60,204 nucleotides of DNA, from assembly GCA_937967795.1 (NCBI GenBank), contig CALBSK010000016.1, positions 1-60,204 of the forward strand, in the 5' to 3' direction. Origin of the DNA: an uncultured Alphaproteobacteria bacterium (GTDB lineage Bacteria > Pseudomonadota > Alphaproteobacteria > UBA9655). The notes beneath the pieces were generated by a model that was not told where the DNA came from, did no database searches, and saw only the letters and a program-made list of their open reading frames with translations. Below are positions 8,615-18,391 of the stretch, piece by piece (within the stretch, counting starts at the first letter, position 1; each line of letters starts with the position of its first letter). The position numbers and the translations under genes were made by a program.

Positions 8615-11371
8615 TCAGTTTTTCTGAGACACATTATTAATGAAATGTTGCCAGAAGTTATGACGAATCTCGCGCAATTCACTTTCAGAAAAAGGTTTTC
8701 CTTCAGAGGGAAAAGAAAGACCATTCGAATTAACTTTTTTTGCGGGTTCTCCTTCTTCAGCAAACTCCACATAATCGAGCATGTAAGGTTCCTTTTCCCA
8801 ACCACAATTGTCTATTCCAGAACCCACAAGTGGGGTGAGAACTCCTACCACGCCACCTCCAATTGCTCCCACTGCTATCCCAAATGGGCCTCCTAGGGCT
8901 CCTGCACCTGCACCTGTCACAGCTCCTGCTATACCATCAGCCACAGCTCTGCCGGCATATCCCCATCCACTCATTGATTTTTCAATATAAATACCTTCAA
9001 ATACTTTCCCATGTATGCCACCTTTTCCAGGTTTACCGTGCACGCCATCATTACCTCTCTCTCCATCCTTATCAACGATACTGAGTTTATGTTTATGTAA
9101 AACTTTTTCAAATTTGCTGTTTTCCAGGGCAATTGACCCTTTTTTTCCACCATAACCGCCTCGACCACCAGCACCAGCCTTTCCTCCATTCTTTCCTTGT
9201 TCGCCACTTCTGTAAATCAATCGTGATTCATTATTGGCTGTAAAAGGCCATCTTAACACTTTTCCCACGCCACTTCGTTCTACAGGCTTATTATATTTAA
9301 CGGCTGTAACTTTTCTTTCTTTGACATCTTCTATTATTCCATCTTCGCCATTTTTTCCGTCAATCCCATCTCCTCCATTTTGGCCATCTCCGCCTCTTCC
9401 GCCACTGACATTAATGATCAAATTTTCTCCACCTTCTAAATTATCAACAATTCCATAAAAATTCCCTCCATTCCGCCCAGGAGTCCCAGGCTTACCATCC
9501 TCCCCCTTGAGTTCTTTAAAAGGTTTAATCGGCTCTCCGCTTTCTCCTTGTAAATTAATAATTTTTGCTCCTTTGATGTTCCAATAAGGAGAAGCAAAAG
9601 CAACATTACCCCCAGGTATGATCAGGTCATCATCAATAATAAGACTTTTTAAAGCATAAATAGTTACTGTAGAAGCATTGAGTGATTTTGGAATATCGCT
9701 TGTTCCAACAATTTGTCCCCTAAAGATGCCTCCTTTATCACCCGAGAAAGATTCACATTCTTCTGCTAAAGGCTGTAAATGAGTTGAAATTTTTGTAAGG
9801 ATTCCATCTTTATTTAAATCTAAAGTGATAGCAGTATCTTCAGGCCGTATCCGTCTTAAAAATTGATGCCGCTTCGTAAGAGCAGAAAAAGCTATAGGTA
9901 GATTAGAATCAAAATCTTGCAGCATTTTTTCAATGTTTTTAGCATCACCCTCAGAGGAATTCGAATCATTATTTCCTATGGTCTTTAAATCATAATTAAG
10001 AATCTTAAAAGATTCCCTTACTTTACTTGCTGGTCCCGAATGTAATTTTATTAATTTAGTTGTATAGTGATCTAACTTTTCATAAACAGACACAAGAAAG
10101 CCAGCTGTTTCAGTCGTAACCCTATCTGCTAATTTCTTTATATATAGTTTGGTTTCAGGTGACACAGAAATGCTAGGAGTTACTTTATCTCTAGCTATAT
10201 AAAAACTTCCTTTCACTAATTTGGGGCCGTGAGGAATGTCACCTGGAGCAGTAGGCTTTTCAAAAAAAGTAATTTGATCATTTTCTTTACTCGCAAGAAA
10301 AGTAAGAATTTCTTTTTGAAAATCTGTCATTCCTCTATGAGCGTCACGTATTCCCGATATTTTATTTTTAATGATATTGACATCATTTTCTTCGCGACTC
10401 CCTTTTGTGATAATTAAATTTAATCCTTTCTTAATTTCGTTTTGCCCATTAGGAAAAAGTTCCCCTAGTTGCCTAATAAGCTCAACAAAGGGTTTTCCTC
10501 TTTCTACCGTCATCTCTTCTTTCGAAACAACTAGAGCAATTCGGAAATTCTGAACACCTTTAGTATCGAATAATTTATGTAAAGAATACGCGTTGACTAT
10601 ATCTTGTTCTTCACCACGAGGATCATCAAAACCAGGACAATCAAAATAGTCTCCTCCCTTACTTAAGGAAGGATAAGAGGTTCCTGGAGTAGAACCATGA
10701 ATAATGGCCCCGTTCTTTCGGTTCCCTATCTTCTCTTCATCTTTCCTTTCAATAATTAACGTTTTGTCTTGAAGTTTTGCAATGAGAGGAATTCCTTGTT
10801 CATAATTGTATATACAACTCTTACCGGCCCCCGCCTTTCCTATAAATACTGTGATGTGAGAAGCTACTTTTTGGTTGGCAAGCCTTTTTTCAACTTTTTT
10901 GATTTTATCATCTAAGATTTCTTCCATGGATTTAGAGGATATTTTAGGATTTTCTGTATAAAAATAAGGCAGAAAATTAGGATAATATTGTGAAGATTGG
11001 GTATGGAGATTTTTTGGGTGAGTTGTATAAATAATAGGTTTATTTTTTCGTCGAAAGTTCTTTTCAAGCACTACCCCAGTTGTAAGAACGCCCACTCCCC
11101 CTAAGAGTATTTTTGCATAGGAAGATCTTTTAGATGAGAAGGAACGAAAGGTCCTTTGTAGATAGCGATTGCGTACAAGTAAAGGATTCCCGGAGGTAAA
11201 TTTATTAAGATACTGCCTTGCTGTTGTATATGTAGGAGGGGTTTGAGTTTGTGGAGAGGATTTATTGGTGAGAAATTCCTCTCCTTCGTCTAAACAATAA
11301 CTGGCAGAACTGTTTAAAATTATCAAAACCGACGTAAGAATAAATTTAGAAGATAAGCTATTCAGCTTCAT
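8615..11371 (-). CDS. Exported P-loop GTPase with collagen-like and glycine-zipper tail (divergent family member)
   Basis: This 918-residue protein has a signal peptide (to about residue 26, SASYCLDEGEEF) and a Lys/Arg-rich linker. A GTPase domain of the septin/AIG1/TRAFAC type follows: G1 GKAGAGKS near 180, G3 DCPGFDDPRG near 245, and a G4-like TKGS near 320. After a helical stretch comes the 'GTSDI' module (GQIVGTSDIPKSL, ~555), shared with the proteins at 45696, 49270 and 52821. Next are Gly-Xaa-Xaa collagen-like blocks (~610-800, for example GEDGKPGTPGRNGG). Unique here, residues ~810-845 form a Gly/Ala-rich hydrophobic hairpin (GAVTGAGAGALGG... GAIGGG), a glycine-zipper membrane-insertion motif. 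The N-terminal region before the GTPase is far shorter than in the other copies. GTP would be available only outside the bacterium, so a host-cell target is inferred. Confidence 0.7.
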   Translation of the reverse strand: MKLNSLSSKFILTSVLIILNSSASYCLDEGEEFLTNKSSPQTQTPPTYTTARQYLNKFTSGNPLLVRNRYLQRTFRSFSSKRSSYAKILLGGVGVLTTGVVLEKNFRRKNKPIIYTTHPKNLHTQSSQYYPNFLPYFYTENPKISSKSMEEILDDKIKKVEKRLANQKVASHITVFIGKAGAGKSCIYNYEQGIPLIAKLQDKTLIIERKDEEKIGNRKNGAIIHGSTPGTSYPSLSKGGDYFDCPGFDDPRGEEQDIVNAYSLHKLFDTKGVQNFRIALVVSKEEMTVERGKPFVELIRQLGELFPNGQNEIKKGLNLIITKGSREENDVNIIKNKISGIRDAHRGMTDFQKEILTFLASKENDQITFFEKPTAPGDIPHGPKLVKGSFYIARDKVTPSISVSPETKLYIKKLADRVTTETAGFLVSVYEKLDHYTTKLIKLHSGPASKVRESFKILNYDLKTIGNNDSNSSEGDAKNIEKMLQDFDSNLPIAFSALTKRHQFLRRIRPEDTAITLDLNKDGILTKISTHLQPLAEECESFSGDKGGIFRGQIVGTSDIPKSLNASTVTIYALKSLIIDDDLIIPGGNVAFASPYWNIKGAKIINLQGESGEPIKPFKELKGEDGKPGTPGRNGGNFYGIVDNLEGGENLIINVSGGRGGDGQNGGDGIDGKNGEDGIIEDVKERKVTAVKYNKPVERSGVGKVLRWPFTANNESRLIYRSGEQGKNGGKAGAGGRGGYGGKKGSIALENSKFEKVLHKHKLSIVDKDGERGNDGVHGKPGKGGIHGKVFEGIYIEKSMSGWGYAGRAVADGIAGAVTGAGAGALGGPFGIAVGAIGGGVVGVLTPLVGSGIDNCGWEKEPYMLDYVEFAEEGEPAKKVNSNGLSFPSEGKPFSESELREIRHNFWQHFINNVSQKN

Positions 11372-11527
11372 AAACCCTCCCTATAGAATTTTTTATATTT
11401 ATTTCTTTTTAATCATTTATTTTTTATTCACTCCATAAAATACATTTTATTCTTTAGAGTCAATAGATGATTGAAAAAATTTCTTATAAATTAGAAAATA
11501 ACATTCTCTCATCTAAGTTTTCTGCTT

Positions 11528-14500
11528 TCACATCTCCATTCCTCTTTCCTTGTTGAATGAGGGGTTTTGTCCCAAATGCTCGAGGTCTTTGGCCAGGTCA
11601 TGGTTATGAAGCTTGATGGAGTCTAGGGTATTGCCTGTTTTATGCAGCGTTTCCAGATAGTCTTTCAATTCTTCTCTGGCTTTATCTGCGAGATAGGATC
11701 CTTCAAAGGTTTTTATTTCTGTGAGTTTTGAGCGCAAGTAATGAGAGATGGTCTTAAGAGGATCGGGGGACGGTTCGGTATTTATTTGTGCCTTTGATAT
11801 TTCTTTGTCTGACTCATGGGTTTGAGGATGAGGATTCAAATAAGGGGTGACATACTTTTGAACCCCGGGAATCCCTTCTTTTTTCAACACATCGTTGAAA
11901 TCATCCCCAGGTTGGAAAGGTTTGATAATGGAGACAACTTTTCCTTGGGAGGCAAAGTGGTCTTGGGTTTTTTGAATCATCTCAAAAGTTTTTGAATGGG
12001 CTTTATGCTCATCATTATCCGCACAGAGGATGATTTCCTTTTCAAGACCTTGGTAATGGGGAATGTTATGAATTCCGAGGGAGGCTACAATTTTACCGAC
12101 GAAGCCTGCTTCTTTGATGGAGAGAGCCGTTTCAACCCCTTCTGCCATAAAGACTCGATCTGGATTCTGGTCTTCCTGTAGGGTCACAAAAGATCCGCCT
12201 GCTATGCCGTAGTGAAGTTTGTTAAGCTTTTCACCTTCAGGCGTAAGGGCTCGTGTCCCCTGATCATTTAGCCTTGTCAGTTGAACCGATCTTAACCGTC
12301 CCTCTTCATTTCGTCCAAAAGCCGCAAAGCAGGGATAATTTATGGTTTTGCGCTCATCCCGATACGTAAAGGTTATGCCTTTTGGAATGTATCTGAGATC
12401 AGGCGTAAGCTCTCCTTTAATGCCGCGTTCTTGACGGAGGTAAGTTTCAGCAAGGGTTCCTTCTACTGGGCTTGATTTCATTTGCAGTTCAGAAACAGCA
12501 TTCAGGCGCGACGCGATGTCTTGAGCTTTATCATTTGAGACTTCTTTGCGGGGTAGAGGTTTTGGTGTTGAAAGAACCGCGACCTCCGCTCTTATCTGTA
12601 ACAGATCCGCTAAGTACCTGACGGACTCTTTAAAACTTAAACTTTTTTCCCGTTGAATCAGCGTAAAGATATTGCCGCTTTCTCCTGTTTCATAATCTCG
12701 CCAATGACCGTTTCCCGAATTAATGTCGACCTTTAGAGAACCCTTATTCCCAAACCTAAGTTCCGTTTTCTTACTCATGTGTCGGTTCGGTGTTCCGAGG
12801 AGATCCATGGCAATGGTGTCATAGTTCCCTCGAGCGGCTGCCAGGACGTGTTCAGCTGAAAGGAAAGGTTTTGAGACTGAACCAACATCATTTTCAGTTT
12901 TTATGTCAATCGGTCTGGCGTGGTTCAGGATGCGGCTTTGAATGCCTTGTCTCATGCCAGAAATGACGGACAAAGCCATAGAATCATTGACAAGACTCTG
13001 GGCATTTTCATTCCGGGCCTTGAGGGATAATTTCAAATCCCCGTGAAGCGCTTCAGAATTCTCATGACGGTTCAGGCGAACGAGTTTCCAGAGACGGGCC
13101 ACCTCTTGTGAAGAATGAAGATATGTTTGAATCGGTTTGTAGATGTGATCGGGAGAAATTTTATCTGAAATCTCCCCGCTTTTAACTTTGGCGTAAAAAG
13201 CCATATCAAAGGTTAAGCGATTGACATCCAGGTCATGGCTCTTAAAGAGCCGGTAAGTGTTGGGTTGAGCCAAAATGCGTTTGAGTTCCTCTGCTTTTGA
13301 GGCTTTGCCAGAAATCTCTTTTTCAGTTTTATAAGCGTGAATTTTTTCTTGTATTTCTCCTGAAACTGCGTGCTCGAGGAGTTTTTCTTCCTTGACCTTA
13401 AGAGATTCAAAGAACTCCTGATAGTTTTGAGGGGATTCAACAATCTTTAAAGCGAGTTTGTCTCGCTGGGCTTGCAGGTCATGAAATTTCTCGAGGGTAA
13501 GAAAAGTCTCCGGCGAGGTAATGTGAAGGGTTTGTTCTTTTTGCTTTTGTAAATGGCTATAAAGGGCTGAGGTTTGATTCCGTAGAGTTACATAAGCTTT
13601 TACCACCTCATAATGCACTTTTTGTTCTGGACTGAGCCTCTCCTCATAAAGGTTTTGTCGTTGAGATCGATGGTGGGCTTCCGCGTGGGATTTGAGGGTG
13701 GCAATATACACCCGGTCCTTTGGGTCAATCTTTTCTCCCCAATAATTGGTTAAAGTGCCTTCTTCACTCTTTGTCACCCTTAAGAAAGGCGTATAAAGTT
13801 TAGGGTTTTCTTGAAAGAGAGCGGCTAAAGAATCCCTTTCGGTTTTAAGAGCTTTATACTCTTCATAAAGAGCATGAGAGGAGGCTAAAACGCCCGGATG
13901 GGTCCCAGAGATTTCCTTCCAAAGAGTGCGCGTTTTATAGACCAGATCGATATATCCCTCCACTTGAAGGGAAGCTCGATGTTCAAGGTCCGACAACAAA
14001 CGCGGGCGCAATCCTGTCTCAACTTCTAAGACATTCTTTCGAATGCCTATAAGACGAAGGTAGGGGGCATGCTTTTGCCACTCTTCTAGAATGGCCTCGG
14101 CCACATGTTTTTTCTCTTCATAAAAATTCTGATAGACGGAATAAAGAGGATGTTGGGAGAGAGGAACGGTTGGTTTTAAATCGCCCTCCATTTCTTCTCG
14201 TAAAGTAACCGCATCAACCATTAAGTCCCGATATTGCTGAACCCGTTCAAAATAAGGCCGTTCTGCATCCCCCACATGATAATCTTGCAGATTTTCTTTA
14301 ACCGAAACCTTCCCGATTTTTTCCACAAAGTCCTTAAAATCAATAAATTGCTCTCGATTGAGATAAACCTGCACATCATCTCGATGACGGGTCATGGCAA
14401 CCAGCAAGGTTGAGGGATCGAGCAAAGGATCAGGTGACACAAAGGACTGGTCAAATGTGGAGCCCTCTGACTTATGAATCCCCATGGCATATCCATAAGT

Positions 14501-16795
14501 GAAATGGGGATAATCTTTGGGGTGAAATTGAATGCGTCTTTGGCTTTCAAGACAAACGGTGAGAAGGCTCGTCTTCGGGTCATAATCTTCGATAATCCCA
14601 AAGGTGCCATTCTTAACACCTGTGGAGTGTTTTGGATCTTGAGTCAAAGTGTGAATAAAGTGCCCATGATTATCATTTTGGAAAAACCGGATACGCTCCC
14701 CCAAGGCGTAGTCTTCGCCCTTAATCTTAAAAGAGTCTTGAAGATATCCATGGTCTTTTAAGGTCTCTCGAATCACCTGATTGAGCTCATAAACTTCCGT
14801 GTTGCGATAAGCGAGGGCCATGCGACTTTTTTGGGGATTTTCCATAAAATGACTCACATAATCTTGGGCTATGGCTTGGTGAACTTGGGTAAGATTTTCA
14901 AACCATTTCAAATGCCCTTTCTCATTATAAGGCTGCAGTCCATCTAAAACTTCATAGTCATTGAGGTATTTTGAGCATTCTCGTTGCCAACCCACTCTTT
15001 GACGAACAACCTCGCGTGTTTCACAAAACCCAAATCGTTCAGCAAAAAGACGTCCGTAATCCCCTGGTTCTCGAGATTTAATTTGGGCGGAGTCTTGGAC
15101 AATAAGAACTTTAGCGCCTTTGTCCGTTGCTTCTTTGAGAAAAACATTCCACAAGGAACGGCCAATCATATTGGCTTCATCCACAATGATGACGTTCTTG
15201 TTTGTGAATCTTTGAGACTCAAATTCTTTAGCCCGGCGATAAGCGTAAGAATACACCCTGCTTCCTTGCCAAAGAGGAAAGCGGGGTTGAATCCTTTCCA
15301 TGAACGCTTTCTGCTTTTCTTCCTTTGCCCAAGCATATCTCAAGCTATCTAAAGTCTTACACGGGATCCCAATTTCTTGTTCCATAATTTCAACGGCTTT
15401 ACCTTGAAATGACGTGCCTAAGACCTGATAACCCGCCTCCCTATAGGCTTCGGCCACGGCCTTTAACAAAGTCGTTTTCCCTGTGCCCGCTTTGCCATTG
15501 AGAAGGCGAATATCAGGCCCAGAACAGAGATGAGTAATGGCTGCTTTCTGCTCTCTCGAGAGCTCATGACAGAGCTCATTTTCACGGTTTTTGATGGCGG
15601 CTTGAATTAAATCCTGAGAAATAATTTTCGTTTGTCTCCCCTGAAGAGTATCCGCCATCTCAATAATTTGCTCTTCTTGTTTTTTATACGCAGTAGAGGT
15701 AAAGAGGGGATCTCGATTGATGTTTTCGCCAATTTCATGGACCACTTCTTTATCGACAAGCAGCTGGCTTGTAAGTTTTTTTGCAAGACCACGAAGCTCA
15801 GAAACAAATGTTCCTTCAAAAACTTTATTGTCATTAGCCCCTTTCAAAACCATCTCGGAAGGAAGCTCAAGGCCTTCTACTTTAGCTTTTAAAAGGGCAA
15901 AGAGTTTTTCATCTCCGCCCACCCGACGGATAATTTCGTCTTCAATATGCTTGCGGGTAAAGGTTGTGCGTTTTGAAGCCACTTCCTGAATTAAGGTTGC
16001 AGGATTTTCGCATAGAATTTTGATATTCTGTTGGCGTATGGCGTCATTATCCGCCACAATGCGGGAGTATTTCCCTTCTTCAGCCAACCTTTGGGCGTAA
16101 TACCCTTCATGGGCTGTAGGCAGAAAAAGCGATCCCCTTTCCGCATGAGAGCGGCAATCAATACGGACCTCATGACCCCCTAATTCAAGATGTTTATTAA
16201 CAATAGTTTCCCAGAGCTTTCGCGTTACAAAAAGCTCTGCTTTCGATAAAATTTCTCGGTCTTTTCGAAAGGCAAAACCGCTCTCATTAATGACGCGCCT
16301 TGTGATCATGCCATGGAAATGAGGATTCCCTTTATCCCAATGGATGGCATATTCCACAACCAATCCTCGTGAGACAAAGCGTTCTTTGAGGAACTCTTCC
16401 ACACACGTTTCAGCTTCCCTTTGGGTAAACTCCTTGGGAAGTGCCCCCATAACGGTTTGAGCTGTTTGAGCGGAGTTTAAAAACTGTTCCCTTGCCTCTA
16501 AACTTTTCTGATTTTTATCAGCATCACCATAGTCCGCTCTAAATCGAAAGGTTGCAAAATAATCTTCAAATTGTTCAACCTTATTCCAAAGCGTGGCGGG
16601 AACTTTTGCCCATTCGGGAGCATCATCAGGGGCTAAAATACGGCTGACAACAACGTTATTCTTACACCCAAAATTATAAGTGACACTTGTACGGGCATCT
16701 TGTTGTTTCCCCGCAGAGATGTACGCGCTAAAGCCTACGGCCGAACGCCCCTCGCTGCGGGAGATAAATCCAAGATGAAGCGAATAAATCGCCAT
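11528..16795 (-). CDS. traA: Ti-type conjugative relaxase-helicase TraA with fused primase/Toprim-like C-terminus
   Basis: This 1755-residue protein initiates conjugative transfer by nicking oriT and unwinding the strand. Residues 1-210 are a MobA/MobL relaxase (start MAIYSLHLGFISRSEGRSAV; metal-binding H159-F-H161 in NPHFHGM). The RecD/TraI-type helicase spans ~400-850, with Walker A GKAGTGKTT near 437, Walker B VIIVDEAN near 538 and a late motif YGYAMGIHKSEGST. A long helical region follows. Residues ~1310-1640 resemble plasmid primase/Toprim modules: a GNGHWRDYETGESG segment near 1360, then VFMAEGVETALS near 1555 and LCADNDEHKA near 1592, the Toprim acidic motif. This domain set is known from large alphaproteobacterial and Rickettsiales TraA proteins. 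No frameshift is seen, so it may be functional. No T4SS gene is nearby. Its 5' region holds repeats, and a second, different TraA starts at 58833. Confidence 0.88.
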   Translation of the reverse strand: MAIYSLHLGFISRSEGRSAVGFSAYISAGKQQDARTSVTYNFGCKNNVVVSRILAPDDAPEWAKVPATLWNKVEQFEDYFATFRFRADYGDADKNQKSLEAREQFLNSAQTAQTVMGALPKEFTQREAETCVEEFLKERFVSRGLVVEYAIHWDKGNPHFHGMITRRVINESGFAFRKDREILSKAELFVTRKLWETIVNKHLELGGHEVRIDCRSHAERGSLFLPTAHEGYYAQRLAEEGKYSRIVADNDAIRQQNIKILCENPATLIQEVASKRTTFTRKHIEDEIIRRVGGDEKLFALLKAKVEGLELPSEMVLKGANDNKVFEGTFVSELRGLAKKLTSQLLVDKEVVHEIGENINRDPLFTSTAYKKQEEQIIEMADTLQGRQTKIISQDLIQAAIKNRENELCHELSREQKAAITHLCSGPDIRLLNGKAGTGKTTLLKAVAEAYREAGYQVLGTSFQGKAVEIMEQEIGIPCKTLDSLRYAWAKEEKQKAFMERIQPRFPLWQGSRVYSYAYRRAKEFESQRFTNKNVIIVDEANMIGRSLWNVFLKEATDKGAKVLIVQDSAQIKSREPGDYGRLFAERFGFCETREVVRQRVGWQRECSKYLNDYEVLDGLQPYNEKGHLKWFENLTQVHQAIAQDYVSHFMENPQKSRMALAYRNTEVYELNQVIRETLKDHGYLQDSFKIKGEDYALGERIRFFQNDNHGHFIHTLTQDPKHSTGVKNGTFGIIEDYDPKTSLLTVCLESQRRIQFHPKDYPHFTYGYAMGIHKSEGSTFDQSFVSPDPLLDPSTLLVAMTRHRDDVQVYLNREQFIDFKDFVEKIGKVSVKENLQDYHVGDAERPYFERVQQYRDLMVDAVTLREEMEGDLKPTVPLSQHPLYSVYQNFYEEKKHVAEAILEEWQKHAPYLRLIGIRKNVLEVETGLRPRLLSDLEHRASLQVEGYIDLVYKTRTLWKEISGTHPGVLASSHALYEEYKALKTERDSLAALFQENPKLYTPFLRVTKSEEGTLTNYWGEKIDPKDRVYIATLKSHAEAHHRSQRQNLYEERLSPEQKVHYEVVKAYVTLRNQTSALYSHLQKQKEQTLHITSPETFLTLEKFHDLQAQRDKLALKIVESPQNYQEFFESLKVKEEKLLEHAVSGEIQEKIHAYKTEKEISGKASKAEELKRILAQPNTYRLFKSHDLDVNRLTFDMAFYAKVKSGEISDKISPDHIYKPIQTYLHSSQEVARLWKLVRLNRHENSEALHGDLKLSLKARNENAQSLVNDSMALSVISGMRQGIQSRILNHARPIDIKTENDVGSVSKPFLSAEHVLAAARGNYDTIAMDLLGTPNRHMSKKTELRFGNKGSLKVDINSGNGHWRDYETGESGNIFTLIQREKSLSFKESVRYLADLLQIRAEVAVLSTPKPLPRKEVSNDKAQDIASRLNAVSELQMKSSPVEGTLAETYLRQERGIKGELTPDLRYIPKGITFTYRDERKTINYPCFAAFGRNEEGRLRSVQLTRLNDQGTRALTPEGEKLNKLHYGIAGGSFVTLQEDQNPDRVFMAEGVETALSIKEAGFVGKIVASLGIHNIPHYQGLEKEIILCADNDEHKAHSKTFEMIQKTQDHFASQGKVVSIIKPFQPGDDFNDVLKKEGIPGVQKYVTPYLNPHPQTHESDKEISKAQINTEPSPDPLKTISHYLRSKLTEIKTFEGSYLADKAREELKDYLETLHKTGNTLDSIKLHNHDLAKDLEHLGQNPSFNKERGMEM

Positions 16796-17115
16796 GCGCC
16801 TAGCACTTTTAGGCGTCAGTCCTTGGGGTTAATACGCGAAAAGTCTCTTGAAATAACCGGTGAACCAACAGAGATGGGTGAGTTGATTCAATTGCCTCTG
16901 ATTATTTTCATCATAACGCCTGTGGCCGTCAAGCACAAGTGGACTTTTAAGTCCGCATAAGTGCGCAGTGTGCTGCAAAACATCCCACTGATGGTATAAG
17001 CATAAATGCGCAGTGTGCTGCAAAACATCCCACTGATGGTATAAGCATAAATGCGAGAAAACCAAAAAAAAGGGGGATTATTAGCTTTATAAGAGATGAG
17101 GGTAGGTCCCTCGGA
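16796..17115. other. Intergenic region upstream of traA: possible oriT/regulatory region
   Basis: No gene is supported in this 320-base stretch between the traA start and the IS3-family element. It contains a perfect 14-bp palindrome (GGACTTTTAAGTCC, 16941-16954) and, just beyond it, two direct repeats of 45 bp. Relaxase genes of this family often lie next to their oriT, which typically carries inverted repeats near the nick site. No nick-site consensus could be identified by eye, so the oriT role is inference. Confidence 0.3.
16962..17051. repeat. Two perfect tandem 45-bp direct repeats
   Basis: The unit beginning TGCGCAGTGTGCTGCAAAAC occurs at 16962-17006 and again at 17007-17051 without a mismatch, and a partial third copy (TGCG) follows. 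It contains no open frame of interest. It may be an iteron-like binding site, part of an oriT region or a variable-number repeat. Confidence 0.85.
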
Positions 17116-17192
17116 TGAAGTGACCCCCAAGGGCCGGACCACGATTGCTCGAAAAAATGATAGAGCTTGACGTGGATAAATATTACCTCTTC

Positions 17193-18095
17193 CTAATTTA
17201 AAAAACAATTTAAAAGTTGAAGTTGTTGTTGGACGGGTGGGTATGTGGGAAACTCGTTAGAGTTTTCCACATATCCACGCGTCAGGTGATCCGCCATTTT
17301 TAAAACCTCCATGGGCGGTTTGTAATTGAGAGAGCTATGAAGCCGCTCCTCGTTGTACCATTTAATAAACCTGAAAAGCATGTTCTTCAGCTCAGCCATG
17401 GTTTCCGGAAAGTCCAAATAAAATCCTTCAAACTTTAGGGTCCTCCAAAACCTCTCCACATAAGCGTTATCTGTGGATCCTCCCTTGTGAGACATACTGC
17501 TCTTGATGCCATTATCACAGCAAAAATTTTGCCATTCCTCGCTTGTAAACTGAACGCCTTGATCCGAGTTAATAATCTCAGGGCACCCATAGCGCCAGAG
17601 GGCATCTTCCAAGGCCTCTAAAGCTGCTTCTTTGCTTAAGGAATTGGACAAGCGCCACCCCACAACAACCCGGCTATACACATCAATGAGGCACGTCAAA
17701 TAAACAAATCCACCAGGAAGCCTTAAATATGTGATATCTACTTGCCACACCTGATGGGGCCTTTCTATTTTAAGCCCCCCAAGTAAATAAGGATGAACAA
17801 CAGCTTGCTTACCTCGCAGGGTTGTTTTGGGCTTAGGGTAAATGGCCTGAAGGCCGAGCTCTTTCATCAATCGGTAAACCTTTTTCCGATTGATTTTCTT
17901 TCCTTCACGAACCAGCTGGGCATGAATGCGCCGATAGCCATACTGAGGGGTCGCTTCATAAATCTCCCCAATTCGGTTGGCGATCTCCGTATCCTCAGTC
18001 AATGGCTTGAGGGGAGCATAAAGCGTCGAGCGGTTTAAATCTAAAAGACGACATTGAGCACGGACACTTAGGTTCTTGTATTTTTTATCAATCAT
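17193..18095 (-). CDS. IS3-family transposase OrfB (DDE integrase catalytic domain)
   Basis: The protein has 300 residues with an HTH_21-type N-terminus (QYGYRRIHAQLVREGKKINR) and an rve integrase core. The catalytic D-D-E is seen as WQVDITYL, INSDQGVQF and the Glu of DNAYVERFWRTLK. The C-terminus has YNEERLHSSLNYKPP, typical of IS3 family. An AAGGAG lies upstream of its ATG, inside the end of OrfA; OrfAB fusion by frameshifting is also usual in this family. It appears intact. Confidence 0.93.
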   Translation of the reverse strand: MIDKKYKNLSVRAQCRLLDLNRSTLYAPLKPLTEDTEIANRIGEIYEATPQYGYRRIHAQLVREGKKINRKKVYRLMKELGLQAIYPKPKTTLRGKQAVVHPYLLGGLKIERPHQVWQVDITYLRLPGGFVYLTCLIDVYSRVVVGWRLSNSLSKEAALEALEDALWRYGCPEIINSDQGVQFTSEEWQNFCCDNGIKSSMSHKGGSTDNAYVERFWRTLKFEGFYLDFPETMAELKNMLFRFIKWYNEERLHSSLNYKPPMEVLKMADHLTRGYVENSNEFPTYPPVQQQLQLLNCFLN

Positions 18096-18109
18096 TTGCC
18101 TGCGCTCCT

Positions 18110-18391
18110 TTATTTTAGCTGCCCGAGCGCACGTGATAAAAAATCATTCTCAACTGTGAGTCTCCCGATGTTGGCATGTAGCTTTTGGATTTCGTTTTCA
18201 TGAACCGTGTTGGAGGGTTTATGAGCACTCTCGAAGAGCTCCGCCCCATGATCCAAAAGCTGGCGCTTCCAACGGTGAATTTGACCAGGAGATACCTCAT
18301 ACCTTGAGGCCAGCTCCCCTATGGTCATATCCCCCTTGAAGGCTTCGATAGCTATTTTTAATTTTAACGACGCATTGATCTTTTTCTTCAT
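18110..18391 (-). CDS. IS3-family transposase OrfA (helix-turn-helix)
   Basis: The protein has 93 residues. Its N-terminal HTH of the transposase_8 type (LKIAIEAFKGDMTIGELASRYEVSPGQI-like, followed by HRWKRQLLD) is followed by a leucine-zipper-like helix (LHANIGRLTVENDFL). It binds the IS ends and precedes OrfB by 14 bases. The CTAAAATAAAGG sequence at the OrfA stop is a plausible region for translational frameshifting or reinitiation. Confidence 0.9.
   Translation of the reverse strand: MKKKINASLKLKIAIEAFKGDMTIGELASRYEVSPGQIHRWKRQLLDHGAELFESAHKPSNTVHENEIQKLHANIGRLTVENDFLSRALGQLK

Noticed and set aside
8808..9458. Several plus-strand Pro/Ser-rich open frames over the collagen-like part of the 8615-11371 gene
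   Set aside because: They are the antisense of Gly-Xaa-Xaa codons (GGN read backwards gives Pro), have no ribosome sites, and lie wholly within a well-supported gene.
16962..17051. Possible CRISPR-like repeats
   Set aside because: The two 45-bp units are directly adjacent with no spacer between them, there are only two, and no cas gene is present.
16829..17208. Two minus-strand frames with repeated peptides (HLCLYHQWDVLQ)
   Set aside because: Their repeats simply translate the tandem 45-bp DNA repeats, and no start signal or family match is present.
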